A stretch of DNA of 63,101 bases from a virus, in IMG/VR virus record IMGVR_UViG_3300030109_005625, positions 346 through 63,446 of that record. One strand, 5' to 3'. The notes beneath the pieces are model-generated. The model was given only the letters and a program-made list of their open reading frames with translations, searched no databases and was not told the DNA's origin. The position numbers and the translations under genes are program-made. Below are positions 9,198-19,378 of this stretch, in pieces; the first letter of the stretch is position 1, and each line of letters opens with the position of its first letter.

Positions 9198-11138
9198 TTA
9201 ATAACCGCTTGTTGAACTAGTACCTGATTCACTGCTCGAAGTACCTAAGTTTGTTGATGTTCTAATAACTGCTTGTGAACCAAACGTAGCTTGATGATCA
9301 GCGTCTGACATTAAACTACCATCAGGCATATAGTGAAAACCTTCAGGAGCAGGTGGTAAACCTAAAGCTCCTTCTACTACACCTTCTTGATCGCTATCTG
9401 TAAGTCGTGGTGGTTGTTGCTCCGTGTCAGAAAAAAATATTTGTGAAGTATGTATATGAGTTTCCATTGAATAACAGTAACTACCAAAACCATTGTTTAC
9501 TATAACAGTAAACCTATATGTACCGTTTTTAATATTTTCTAGACCCGCGCCATAATCAAATTTAGTAAAAGTTTTTGTAAAAGGCCCACCACCACCTGTA
9601 GGTATGGTTGATGCTACATTAAAATAATCATCCATAATATTATGACTTATTAAGGTATTGTAACCACTACTACCACTCTTAAACTCTACTCTTAAAGTAT
9701 TGAAATAATTTGGAGTATTTCCAGTATAATAATCGCTTAGAGGTTTGTTATTATTAACAGCATCAGTAGGTATTAATTGATAATTAACTAAATAAGTATT
9801 TGTGTAATAACTACCACTTCCGCCATCTGCAACAGCTATACCATCTGCGGAATATATAGATGATGAATATAAATTCACACCACTTTGACTTACACCATAG
9901 CTATCAAAATCCCATTCAACTTTAATATCGTTAGTTCCAGGTCTTGATGTTTGAATCTTAATATTTTTATTACACAGACCCATGCAATAAGTAGGATCTG
10001 ATTGTGTTGCGCTTGGATTATAATACGGATTATCTGGATCTGTACAACCGGCAATAGCAGTATAAACACATGAATTATCGTGTATTGTTGCGTTTGGATT
10101 ATAATTTGAAGCGGGACCTGTCCAACCAGCAGGTCTTCCAGTAAAATTAGGGTTTGAACCATCGTCCATACAACCTTGAACGTCAACTGGAGGATCATCA
10201 TATGTACAAGAACCATCATCAACAGTTGCGCTTGGGTTAGTATTGTTTGCGTTTGGATCTGTACAGCCGTAAACAACAGGATATGTACAACTACCATCAT
10301 CAACCGTAGCAGTAGCATCATAATTTGTTGCATCTGGATCTGTACAACCTTTTATTACTGTAGAACCACTACTATACCGACAACTTTCATCATCAATTGT
10401 TGCGTTAGGATCATAATTATCTGCATTTGGATCTGTACATCCAAGAGTTGAGTAATTACATGTCGCTTGAGTATTAGCGTTAGGATCATAATTATTAGCA
10501 GGACCTGGAATTGCATTTGAAGGTCTACCTGGAAAAGAAGGGTTTGTACCATCATCCATACATCCACGTATTGGAAGAATACAACTACCATCATCAATTG
10601 TTGCCGCTGGATTATAATTTAAAGCCTCTGAGTCTGTACACCCTGGAATTACTTCTGTAACTAAATCTATATCTAAATCTATTTGAACACTTGAAGGTCC
10701 AGCGTTTAAAAACGAAGGAAGCATAAAAATTTGCAAAATAAATCCTATTGGAAAATCAGCAACATCATACTCTTCGGTTAATATTATATAATCAATATTT
10801 TTACTTTGAAAAGAAGGATTAGCTTCAAAAACATAAGAAGTAAAACAAACGTCTGTTAACGCGCTAGTTCTTAAATCTAAATGATCGTAAGATGTAGCAA
10901 CGTTATGAGGTGAGATAATTGCGTTAGAGTTAGGGTAACCAACACTACCGTCAGCTATAACACCAGCTATATTATCTATTTTAAAATCACCCCCTATAAT
11001 TTGTTCACCTGTATTAGGTGTTATATACATTTGATATTCAAAATTATAACCACTAGGAGTTGGATTATTATCACCACCTGACGAGTCTGTAACAGTGCTT
11101 ACAGTATATTTATTATTTAAATTTCTTGTAAATGTCAT
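9198..11138 (-). CDS. Virion protein with seven Cys-paired GCTDP repeats
   Basis: 646 residues. Residues 166-385 hold seven copies of a repeat with core GC(T/M)D...NY(N/D)P.AT.DDGSC, each starting and ending in Cys. Copies 2 and 6 are longer versions carrying a Gly/Pro-rich insert (GRP...GPA). The N-terminal 165 and the C-terminal 260 residues are beta-rich. Repeats of this GCTDP/DDGSC type are frequent in secreted and surface proteins of Bacteroidetes, where the Cys pairs and Asp residues suggest disulfide and calcium stabilisation. In a phage tail block it may be an adhesin or spike. Repeats are seen directly; the role is inferred. Confidence 0.75.
   Translation of the reverse strand: MTFTRNLNNKYTVSTVTDSSGGDNNPTPSGYNFEYQMYITPNTGEQIIGGDFKIDNIAGVIADGSVGYPNSNAIISPHNVATSYDHLDLRTSALTDVCFTSYVFEANPSFQSKNIDYIILTEEYDVADFPIGFILQIFMLPSFLNAGPSSVQIDLDIDLVTEVIPGCTDSEALNYNPAATIDDGSCILPIRGCMDDGTNPSFPGRPSNAIPGPANNYDPNANTQATCNYSTLGCTDPNADNYDPNATIDDESCRYSSGSTVIKGCTDPDATNYDATATVDDGSCTYPVVYGCTDPNANNTNPSATVDDGSCTYDDPPVDVQGCMDDGSNPNFTGRPAGWTGPASNYNPNATIHDNSCVYTAIAGCTDPDNPYYNPSATQSDPTYCMGLCNKNIKIQTSRPGTNDIKVEWDFDSYGVSQSGVNLYSSSIYSADGIAVADGGSGSYYTNTYLVNYQLIPTDAVNNNKPLSDYYTGNTPNYFNTLRVEFKSGSSGYNTLISHNIMDDYFNVASTIPTGGGGPFTKTFTKFDYGAGLENIKNGTYRFTVIVNNGFGSYCYSMETHIHTSQIFFSDTEQQPPRLTDSDQEGVVEGALGLPPAPEGFHYMPDGSLMSDADHQATFGSQAVIRTSTNLGTSSSESGTSSTSGY
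9984..10643 (-). repeat. Seven tandem GCTDP...DDGSC coding repeats
   Basis: Minus-strand coding repeats inside the 646-residue protein. DNA copies are diverged: the repeated CATCATC-rich patches on the plus strand encode Asp-Asp, and the copies share codons for NY.P.AT. The units are 21-36 codons long. Copies 2 and 6 (GCMDDG.NP.F.GRP...) are the most alike long versions, which suggests growth by duplication of larger blocks. Confidence 0.85.
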
Positions 11139-11141
11139 AAT

Positions 11142-14100
11142 TTAATCTGTATCGTTTAAATCTTTAATTTGTAACTTATAACTTCTAACAGGTCCTTGTT
11201 GACTAGTAGCTTTACCTATACCTTGATAGTTAAATATATCAGGTTCTATTTTTACAGTATCACCAGGATTAGCTAGGACTTTAACTTCACCTCTAATCCA
11301 GTTAAACCATTTGTTCTCTTTATTAACAAACTCTTTAACAGAGCCCTCGTCTTGATCAGTAGTTATTTCTTTAGCAAACCAACCTAGTTTATTAGAAATA
11401 TTATAATGACCACGCATGTTTGGACTTGTGTTCATTACAACTCTACCTTGCGTGCCTTCATAGTTTAAAGTGTTAAAACTTTTTATAACACTAGGTTCAT
11501 CGTTAAATATAAAAGTAACACTTGAATCTTTTGTTTCATCATCTATTCTTATAGGACCACTAGCATAAAAAGTATTATAAGTATTTGGTATATGATGTTT
11601 AAATATTTGCCCGTTTTTAAAAGTATAATATTCATTACTAACAGAAACACCTGTTTCAGGGATAAAAGACTTAAAGCTTGTCCAACCTTTTACATTTTCT
11701 TTAAAACTTAAAGTATATTTTTCTGAATTTTTTAATCTTAATGTTATATTGTATTCGTCTTTTTTACCATCATAACTACCTATTAAACCAGGTATGTTTT
11801 CATAAATACCATTACTATTAGCATGTGCAGGATTAGTTAAAAGTATATGGTCTTTAAACCAGTCTTTCATACCAGCTTCAGCTATATCTGTTAAACCATC
11901 TCTTGATAATCTTAACACAGCGCCTCTTTGCTTGTCAGTAAAATAAGCTCTAAAGTTTTCTTTTGCAAAAGATTCTGGGTTTTGTGATATACCATAATCA
12001 CCAGCAAAAGGTCTTGATTGACCTAACACTCTATTAGTAGCTACTAACTGAGGATTACCATCAGCGTTAAATACAGCGTCTTTATCTGCTAGTATTTGCA
12101 CTATTTTGTCTTCACATAAAGCTATTAAATCTGAATCTCTTGTATATAATTTTTGAATACTACCATAGTTAGGATCTAAATCTTTTGTTATACCTAAAGA
12201 AGATATAAATTGATTTAAATTATTTATACTATTTTTACCGTTATATATACCAGAAAATATTAAACCACTTGATAATCGTTGTTCACTATATGCGTTTTCT
12301 ATTACTGTAGAAACTTTAACACCTTTATCTATTCTTGGTAAATTAAAAGTATCTCTTATTCTATCAGACTCTACACCATTATTAAAAGAAAAACAATTAA
12401 ACCAGTTTAATTCTCTAGCGCCATTTTCACCAGGTTCAAATCTTATAGTATTAGTATTAGTAGTATCTTCAGCAACATCTAAAACCATTAAACAACCAGT
12501 GTTAGGATTTTTAAAAGTAACAACGTTACCATCAAACAAAACTAAACCACCACTATTATTTATATTATTAATAGTTATCTTATCACCTTCAACTTTTGTT
12601 ACTATCATTTTTTTAGTACCATCTTGATCTATACCTGCTATAGGATTTGGTGAAGCGCTAGCATTACCAGCACCACTAGAAACAACAGATATTGTACTTA
12701 AAGGTCCTGTAGTAAGAAGTAGCTCACTACCAATTGGTACAATTAATTGAGCGTTTTCTTCAGTAAATCTTAAAGGATAATTTTTATCTACTTCATAATA
12801 TATATCTAAACCAATATCTTCTTTAGGTTCTGTTTCAAATATAGCTGGAGATCTAGATAATTCTTTTTGCTCTGGAAAAGTTTCTTGAAAAGCTGATATT
12901 ATCTGCAAAGTAGCAGTGTCTTCATCAACTTCTGGATTTTGTGTAGAAGGTGTTAATATAGCGGCAGACTCTGCACCAATATCATCATCTAAATGCAGTC
13001 TATAAGTAACTCTTCTTTGTTGAGGTATAGTTATATCTCTATCATGAAGATTAGCAGCATCATTATTAGCGTTAACAAACTCAGCTCTAGCAACCGCAAC
13101 TATTTGAAATCTTTTTGTAGAGTTTGTAAATTTTACAAAAGAACCAGGTACTAATTTACTAGTAAATTCAGCTTGATTAGACGGTAAAACAAAGTTATCA
13201 TCATCTATATAGCTAAAAGATATATCTATACTAGAAACAGCATCTTGAATAGGCGTATTAGATCTTATAGCTGCAGGTAAATGATTACTATAAGTAGTAG
13301 CACTTCTTATACCGTGGTTTTTATATCCACCTATTACATTAACATTAGAATTGTTAACGTTAAACGAGATAATTGTAGCTGTAGCTGTACTTATTAAACC
13401 AGTGCCGTTAGGATCATAAGCAGATTTTCTATAACTTAAACCAAAATCTAAATCATCTAAATGGTAGCCGTATCCTAAATTAGCAGGTAAACCAGAATCT
13501 GCATCTGCAACAAATTTAATAATAGTTTGTCCTCCACTACTAACTTGAACTTTTCTTGCTACACCGTAATAATAAGCTTCGTCAATAAACCATCTACCTA
13601 CAGCTGATACAGTGTTGTTTTGATTAGCAAAATCAAGCCAATGTTCAACTGAATCTAAATCATTAGCTACACTAGAACTACCATTTTTTGTACTAGCTGA
13701 TAAATCTGTCTTTAAAGTATCAAAGTTTGTAGAAACATAAAACAAGTTGTTAGTAGCTAAAATTTCATCTTCGCCTATTGTATCTAGTATGTTATTTATA
13801 ACATTAATATCTGCTTCTATTTTAACAAAAAACCTACCAGAAAACTCAGGTTTATTTATTTCTTTGTAATCCCAAAGCTCTATTGAACACTCAGGAAAAC
13901 CGTTAACATCACATTTATAACCACCTAAACCTTGCGCAGCCATAGTGTTTTGGTTTGCTGTAGTTACAGATAATATAGTGTTATTGTTATATCTAGAATT
14001 ATAAGTAGCAACACCAGGTGTTTCCATAATAAAATGACCTAAAGAGTTGTTGCTAGAGCCAACGTCTTTTTGTATAGGTTCTTCTAATTCTATATTATAT

Positions 14101-17009
14101 CTTAAAGGACCACTTTCATCACTAAAACCCTCTGCTTCATTCATACTAAAACTTGGTGTACTAGGTATAATAGATAAAATTTTATAAAATTTAGATGTGT
14201 CTGCAGTAACGTTATCTACAAATCTTAACCTAAATATACTAGTACCTAAAAACTTAGATGGATCATTGTTTCCACCAAAACCACTAAATCTATTTTCACC
14301 AAAGTTTATTGTAGCAAAACCTTCTTGACTTTCAGTCGTTAAGCTACCTGTAAAGTTATTTAACGAAACAGTTAAACTTGTAACAGCATCTAAAGTTAAA
14401 GAACCACTACTAAAATCACATGGAGTTCTTGGAAACTTTCCTTCTCCACTCGTTACTCCAGTATCACTACCTTGTAAATCAAAGAATAAATCTTTATTAT
14501 TTGTAGCTGGAAAGTGAACTGTTTCGTTATGTATAGGTATTTTACCTAATAATTTTTTTCTTGTTTTTATAAAACTAGGCGCTTCGTTAGATATTGCTAG
14601 TACTTTATATTTTTTATTACTATCTATAGATCTACTAGCATCAGAACCTTTTTTCAAAGACAAATAAGTATCTTCATCTATTTTGTTTCTATCAGCAGAA
14701 GGAAAACTAACCCAAACATTTCCATCTTCAGCATTATAAAGTCTATCTACTACTAAATTGTAATATTCGTTAGAAGTTTCTTTTATGTAAAACTTATAGT
14801 ATTCTATTTCTTTATTACTAGGATGTTTACTCGGTTGAACTACAAGTCTATTGTTAAATTCAGAAGCTATTTTAGGGTGTCTATAAGAAGCTTCAAAAGC
14901 TGTAAAAACTGGAGTTTCTCTACCATAAGTATCTCTGTAAACAATACCTAGTTGATACTCTCTCATTGTTTTTATTGAAGGCGATCCAATGTTTTTAAAT
15001 ATATTTTCGTTTGTATAATCATTAACTGTAAATCTTTGACAACGAAAGTCAAAAGGCTCTAAACTAGGTTTTGTTACTAAATCATAATCTTTAACATAAT
15101 TACCGTATATAATTCTATTAGCTGTCATTTCTTGGCCTAAAGCTTTTCTAGGCACATCATCAAATGTTCTAACTATATCATCGTTAGGTAAAATTTTAAA
15201 TATAGTTTCTGATCTTATTTCGTAACTACCTTTTATAGAGCTTTCACTAACAGTTATTGTAGTGTCATCAAAACTTAAATCATTAACAGATCCAAAAGAG
15301 TTCCAATGATTTTTACCTAAAGGTGTAGGATTGTCTTTGTAACTAACTGTATCTACAATATATATTTGAGGTGAAATAGATTCTTTAAATAACAAATCAA
15401 CTTCAACAACATTTTCAGGCATGTCAGGTGTGATAAAATCTTGAAGAGTTATATCATAAGCTGTATTTTCCATACCTAAATTATAACCTGTAGTAGGTGT
15501 AAAGTTGTAAATACCAGGATTAAAAATAGGATTTGTAAAAGGTGAAAATGTAGAATATTCTCCGTCTCTATACCTCCACCTATAAGCAAATCTAACAAAT
15601 TTATCTTTAAATAAATTTTCTTCTTTTTCTTCTTTTTGACCAGCAAGAGAAACGTCTGTTGCTATAGACATATCAGGGTTAATTGATTGAATAGTAACGT
15701 TTACGTTTATTTCTGTACCAACACCAGGTGCGTTTGGTACTGAAGAAGAAAAATTATTAAAAACAACTCTTACATCTGGACTTTTTATTGGAAAAGTACC
15801 TGCAGTAGAGCTACTTTCTAACGTTTTAAGTAATAATATATCACCTTCAACTAAATCTAAATCTCGATCGTCTACTTGATTAACTAAAGTTAACCATTTA
15901 TTGTCACCTTTTTCAAGTAAACTACCACTAGAATTTATAAACCTCATTGTTGTTTCTCCTGATCTAGACGTTAAAAAAAACTTATTGTTTTTTTCATTTG
16001 TTGCCTGTACTTTTACGTGTAAAGGATTTAAAGGTGAAGGTCTTAAAACTGTAATATGCTTTTCTTGTAAATGTATGTTAGAGCTATAGTTTATGTCTCT
16101 TTGTGGGACTATTAATCTTGTTGGTGTAGTAAAAGTATGTGTACCTTCTTTACAGAGTGGTATGTTTATTTTTTTAGGTTCTGTTTCATTATCAGTCCAA
16201 TATAAATAATCATCAACAATATTTAAACCTGTTATTAAGTTATTTCTTTTAAAGTTTAAAGTTTTTTTACTTACAAGTCTAAAACCAACTGGCGTAAAAG
16301 CAATACCTGCTGGATTAAATAAATCATCATACGTTAAGTTTAAGTTACTAAAAAAAACTTCAATTTTAGCAAAACCACCACCGGTGTTTACTAAATTTAA
16401 ACTTTTGATTTTTACATTTTTATTTTCTAATGTATTAATATAAACAGGAACGCCGTCATCATAAAAACCCCAAAGCTGTATTTCCATACCAACTTTAAAA
16501 TACGTAACTTGATCAGCAGGTATATCATTTATTTCAAAAAACTCTACACTACTATTACTATTTATACCGCCAGCTAAATTTGTAAAATCAAGATGAATAT
16601 CAAATTGATAAGCGTCTACAACAACTGGTTTAACAATTCCACCTTTAGATAGCTCAGCTATAGTATCTACACGTATATTTTGTAATATATGTTTTTGTTC
16701 CCAAGAAGAAACATCTTCGTCTATATTATTAAACTCTTGATTTCTATAAGAGTGTATTAACCAATAAACAGAATCTGTAGACTCATTTTCTACAGCACCC
16801 ACACACTGTAAGCTAGAATATTCATCAACAGGTATAGCTGGTGGTATATGCGCGTTACCTAAAATATTCTGCACAACACCTACATCTGAACTTTCAGATG
16901 TTGAAACCTGAATATTCATCGCATCTCTGTATTCACCATTTGCTATTAATCTTTCATCGAGGTCTTTATTCATTTTACCTCTTGAAAAACCTGATTTAAT
17001 TTCTGGCAT
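11142..17009 (-). CDS. Very large tail/stabilization protein, crAss-like type
   Basis: 1955 residues. The N-terminus (about 1-60) has the pattern MNKDLDERL.ANGEYRDAMN, then VSTSE.SDVG...N.LGN, which I recognise from the large so-called stabilization or tail proteins of crAss-like phages and marine relatives. The rest is beta-rich with no catalytic motif. The segment around 1590-1720 (about 12230-11850), including DLIALCEDK and GISQNPESFA, resembles beta-propeller-like baseplate or hub proteins. It overlaps or abuts its neighbours (stop 3 bases before the next gene) and follows the two connector or ring proteins. Assignment rests on family memory plus gene order. Confidence 0.7.
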   Translation of the reverse strand: MPEIKSGFSRGKMNKDLDERLIANGEYRDAMNIQVSTSESSDVGVVQNILGNAHIPPAIPVDEYSSLQCVGAVENESTDSVYWLIHSYRNQEFNNIDEDVSSWEQKHILQNIRVDTIAELSKGGIVKPVVVDAYQFDIHLDFTNLAGGINSNSSVEFFEINDIPADQVTYFKVGMEIQLWGFYDDGVPVYINTLENKNVKIKSLNLVNTGGGFAKIEVFFSNLNLTYDDLFNPAGIAFTPVGFRLVSKKTLNFKRNNLITGLNIVDDYLYWTDNETEPKKINIPLCKEGTHTFTTPTRLIVPQRDINYSSNIHLQEKHITVLRPSPLNPLHVKVQATNEKNNKFFLTSRSGETTMRFINSSGSLLEKGDNKWLTLVNQVDDRDLDLVEGDILLLKTLESSSTAGTFPIKSPDVRVVFNNFSSSVPNAPGVGTEINVNVTIQSINPDMSIATDVSLAGQKEEKEENLFKDKFVRFAYRWRYRDGEYSTFSPFTNPIFNPGIYNFTPTTGYNLGMENTAYDITLQDFITPDMPENVVEVDLLFKESISPQIYIVDTVSYKDNPTPLGKNHWNSFGSVNDLSFDDTTITVSESSIKGSYEIRSETIFKILPNDDIVRTFDDVPRKALGQEMTANRIIYGNYVKDYDLVTKPSLEPFDFRCQRFTVNDYTNENIFKNIGSPSIKTMREYQLGIVYRDTYGRETPVFTAFEASYRHPKIASEFNNRLVVQPSKHPSNKEIEYYKFYIKETSNEYYNLVVDRLYNAEDGNVWVSFPSADRNKIDEDTYLSLKKGSDASRSIDSNKKYKVLAISNEAPSFIKTRKKLLGKIPIHNETVHFPATNNKDLFFDLQGSDTGVTSGEGKFPRTPCDFSSGSLTLDAVTSLTVSLNNFTGSLTTESQEGFATINFGENRFSGFGGNNDPSKFLGTSIFRLRFVDNVTADTSKFYKILSIIPSTPSFSMNEAEGFSDESGPLRYNIELEEPIQKDVGSSNNSLGHFIMETPGVATYNSRYNNNTILSVTTANQNTMAAQGLGGYKCDVNGFPECSIELWDYKEINKPEFSGRFFVKIEADINVINNILDTIGEDEILATNNLFYVSTNFDTLKTDLSASTKNGSSSVANDLDSVEHWLDFANQNNTVSAVGRWFIDEAYYYGVARKVQVSSGGQTIIKFVADADSGLPANLGYGYHLDDLDFGLSYRKSAYDPNGTGLISTATATIISFNVNNSNVNVIGGYKNHGIRSATTYSNHLPAAIRSNTPIQDAVSSIDISFSYIDDDNFVLPSNQAEFTSKLVPGSFVKFTNSTKRFQIVAVARAEFVNANNDAANLHDRDITIPQQRRVTYRLHLDDDIGAESAAILTPSTQNPEVDEDTATLQIISAFQETFPEQKELSRSPAIFETEPKEDIGLDIYYEVDKNYPLRFTEENAQLIVPIGSELLLTTGPLSTISVVSSGAGNASASPNPIAGIDQDGTKKMIVTKVEGDKITINNINNSGGLVLFDGNVVTFKNPNTGCLMVLDVAEDTTNTNTIRFEPGENGARELNWFNCFSFNNGVESDRIRDTFNLPRIDKGVKVSTVIENAYSEQRLSSGLIFSGIYNGKNSINNLNQFISSLGITKDLDPNYGSIQKLYTRDSDLIALCEDKIVQILADKDAVFNADGNPQLVATNRVLGQSRPFAGDYGISQNPESFAKENFRAYFTDKQRGAVLRLSRDGLTDIAEAGMKDWFKDHILLTNPAHANSNGIYENIPGLIGSYDGKKDEYNITLRLKNSEKYTLSFKENVKGWTSFKSFIPETGVSVSNEYYTFKNGQIFKHHIPNTYNTFYASGPIRIDDETKDSSVTFIFNDEPSVIKSFNTLNYEGTQGRVVMNTSPNMRGHYNISNKLGWFAKEITTDQDEGSVKEFVNKENKWFNWIRGEVKVLANPGDTVKIEPDIFNYQGIGKATSQQGPVRSYKLQIKDLNDTD

Positions 17010-17012
17010 ATT

Positions 17013-18380
17013 CTAGTGTTTTATCCACTTAGATTTACCTCTAAGTGTTTGAGTTATTTCTTCTATCTTCATATTAGAAAGCCTTAATTTAGCTTTTCTA
17101 GTTTCAGCAAACCTTTCTTTTTTTAATCTTCTTATAACATATTCTGGAACATCAGCTCTTCCCGACGCTAAAGCATACATTATATGTTTGTACATTGCTT
17201 CTTCAGCAAACTTATGTATATATATTCTATCAGTAGAGTTACTTGCAAATCGCCCTGTAAAATTTAAACCGTCACTTATATAACAAAGAACTAAAGTTTT
17301 ACCCGCAACATTAGAACTTAAGTATATATAACCGTTGCTTATATAATAAGTACCATTTACTTGAGCATGCTCTGGATCTAATCCATATCTTTCACCAACT
17401 ACTAAATCATAAGTACCATCATCATACCTGTTCATGTTATCACTTGGAGTATATGATCTATATTTACTAAATGTTTTTGATATTAAATTTTTACTATTTT
17501 GATTTTCTTCGCCGTTTCTAAAAAGTATAAACTTAGATAAACTACCATTAAAAAGAGCGCTACTAGTATTACCAACAGTAGTTGATTCTATTACTATAGT
17601 GTTAGTTATATCTTCTGTATGCGCTTGTACTCTATAATTGTCAGGTGAAAACACAAATCTATTAGTCGCAGTACCTGTACCGGTATGAGATGACGCTCTG
17701 TTATCACTAGCTTGTACAAATTTAAAACCTTTTGGCCCATATACCGTAACTCTAAGAGCACCTGTTACAGAAGGTCTTATACCACTTATACCTGGTGTTA
17801 GTTGGTCGTTGCTTATATCAAAACTAAAATAATATCTTTCATTATTTTTAATATCAAAATTTAAAGGTATACTTATTTTATTTCCTATAGCAACGTCTCT
17901 ACCTGATATAGCTCCTGTTGATGTTCCTGATGGAGTTTCGCTAAAACTAAAACCAGTGTCAAGAGTAAAGCCATCAGCACTTTCTTGTAAGTCGTTTGTT
18001 ATTTGATTAATGTTTATGCTTTGTGGATTTTTTGTTTTACCTTTAACAGGATACAAAGGATGTATTATACCAGCGTCATCAGACCAACCTATTTTAGTAT
18101 GGTTAACGAAATCTTGTGGTAATTTAATTCTAAGAGAAGGTGGAACTACATACTCTGCATCAAGATATGAATTTAAAGTATCGTAGTTTAATTCTTGTAC
18201 AGCTCTCATAGCGTGAAACTGCACGTCTACTTTTCTAGCTCTTGGTATTATTTTGTCTTCACCTACGTAAACATAATAAAATTGTTCTATTAAACTATCT
18301 AAATCAACTTTTGTATAATCTTGGATAGCAGAATTTTGATCATTTCTGTAATATTCATCTGGAAAGTAATTTAAACCCAT
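17013..18380 (-). CDS. Tail tube/ring (connector) protein, crAss-like type
   Basis: 455 residues. The N-terminal 60 residues carry the pattern YYVYVGEDK.I.RA...DV.FHAMRAVQELNYD, a signature I associate with ring or tail-tubular proteins of crAss-like phages. The C-terminus is basic (about 410-455), including RRLKKERF and LRGKSKWIKH. It lies between the 312-residue connector and the 1955-residue tail protein, which is the expected order for head-to-tail completion. No enzymatic motif is seen. Confidence 0.7.
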   Translation of the reverse strand: MGLNYFPDEYYRNDQNSAIQDYTKVDLDSLIEQFYYVYVGEDKIIPRARKVDVQFHAMRAVQELNYDTLNSYLDAEYVVPPSLRIKLPQDFVNHTKIGWSDDAGIIHPLYPVKGKTKNPQSININQITNDLQESADGFTLDTGFSFSETPSGTSTGAISGRDVAIGNKISIPLNFDIKNNERYYFSFDISNDQLTPGISGIRPSVTGALRVTVYGPKGFKFVQASDNRASSHTGTGTATNRFVFSPDNYRVQAHTEDITNTIVIESTTVGNTSSALFNGSLSKFILFRNGEENQNSKNLISKTFSKYRSYTPSDNMNRYDDGTYDLVVGERYGLDPEHAQVNGTYYISNGYIYLSSNVAGKTLVLCYISDGLNFTGRFASNSTDRIYIHKFAEEAMYKHIMYALASGRADVPEYVIRRLKKERFAETRKAKLRLSNMKIEEITQTLRGKSKWIKH

Positions 18381-18383
18381 TTA

Positions 18384-19322
18384 TTATATTTTTTGTTGTT
18401 GAACTGTTTTTGTTTCTTCTTGTGAGCCTATTGGATATAATTCCTTACCCATAGATATACCAGCAAGTTGTAATATTTCGTAAACTAATCTTGACGCTTC
18501 TGATTCGTGTAGTTCAAAACTAGTAGCTTTGGTTTGATCATATAAAGCGTGTTCACCTACAACGTTATAACCCCAGACAACTTTTTTTGGTGTTTTATAG
18601 TATATTATTAAAGTAGGTGCTACAACTTGTCCAGTGTAGCTATCTACAACTCTAACAATATTATTAGTTACATTAGCTATTGGTCTCTCATTGTTTGGTG
18701 ATATTTTTTGAAGATTTTTACGCGATGAAAATTTTCTAACATTTAAAAATTCAGATATGTTTAGTATTTCGCAATCAGCGCCTGGATTAAAAAAAGTACC
18801 AGGTACACTATTACTTCTTTCTTCTTCAATCTCAACTATTTCATTTTCAAGAAATAATTCGTTATCTGTGTCGTACTCGTAGTTTTTTGGTTTTTCATTT
18901 TGCTGACTTGCTCCTAATAAAGCATTGTCTAAAATCCTTATTGTGTCTCTCATTAAAATAGAGTCAGTACCATAAACATCTTGTCTTTCTATTTTTTTAA
19001 CTCTATATATATAAGTTGGTAATTTTAAACCTCTACTTATAGCATCGTTTATTATTGTATAGTTTCTAGCTATTTGAACTAAACCATCTACTCTTTCAAA
19101 TATTTGTAGTTTTTGTTCTATTATATCTACCTTGTCGCTTGAAAATGTTTCGTTACCTCTAGCTCTTAATGCTTGGTCTAAATCATAAAAATAACCTTCA
19201 TATATAGACATTTGTGCTTGATTAGCGTACAAATTAAATTCTAGAGGTGTTATATAACCTCTTTGTTCTTTATTAGCTATTGCTAATACTCTTTGATATA
19301 TAGTATCTACGTTTACAGCCAT
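18384..19322 (-). CDS. Head-tail connector (structural) protein
   Basis: 312 residues, start at 19322. The N-terminus has a YQRVLAIANKEQRGYITPLEF pattern followed by a helical ANQAQ segment, which I recall from conserved structural genes downstream of the capsid gene in marine Bacteroidetes phages and crAss-like phages. The fold is probably the helical type of adaptor proteins. A strong hairpin lies 20 bases upstream of its start (19342-19365), so its expression may be uncoupled from the capsid genes. Confidence 0.65.
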   Translation of the reverse strand: MAVNVDTIYQRVLAIANKEQRGYITPLEFNLYANQAQMSIYEGYFYDLDQALRARGNETFSSDKVDIIEQKLQIFERVDGLVQIARNYTIINDAISRGLKLPTYIYRVKKIERQDVYGTDSILMRDTIRILDNALLGASQQNEKPKNYEYDTDNELFLENEIVEIEEERSNSVPGTFFNPGADCEILNISEFLNVRKFSSRKNLQKISPNNERPIANVTNNIVRVVDSYTGQVVAPTLIIYYKTPKKVVWGYNVVGEHALYDQTKATSFELHESEASRLVYEILQLAGISMGKELYPIGSQEETKTVQQQKI

Positions 19323-19341
19323 ATTATTTTTTTATTGTAGT

Positions 19342-19365
19342 GTAATCGCCCCGTAGGGCGATCAC
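19342..19365 (-). terminator. Hairpin with UACG tetraloop between two head genes
   Basis: On the minus strand a 10-pair stem (GTGATCGCCC with GGGCGATTAC) closes a TACG loop. One pair is G-U on the minus strand but A-C on the plus strand, so the RNA structure is meant for the leftward transcript. No U-run follows, so it may be a processing or stability hairpin rather than a true terminator. Confidence 0.6.
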
Positions 19366-19378
19366 CTCTACAGTTTGA

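Noticed and set aside
9984-10643. Repeated GATCATCATC-like units as a CRISPR array
   Set aside because: The units encode protein repeats in one open frame and have no constant spacer-repeat design.
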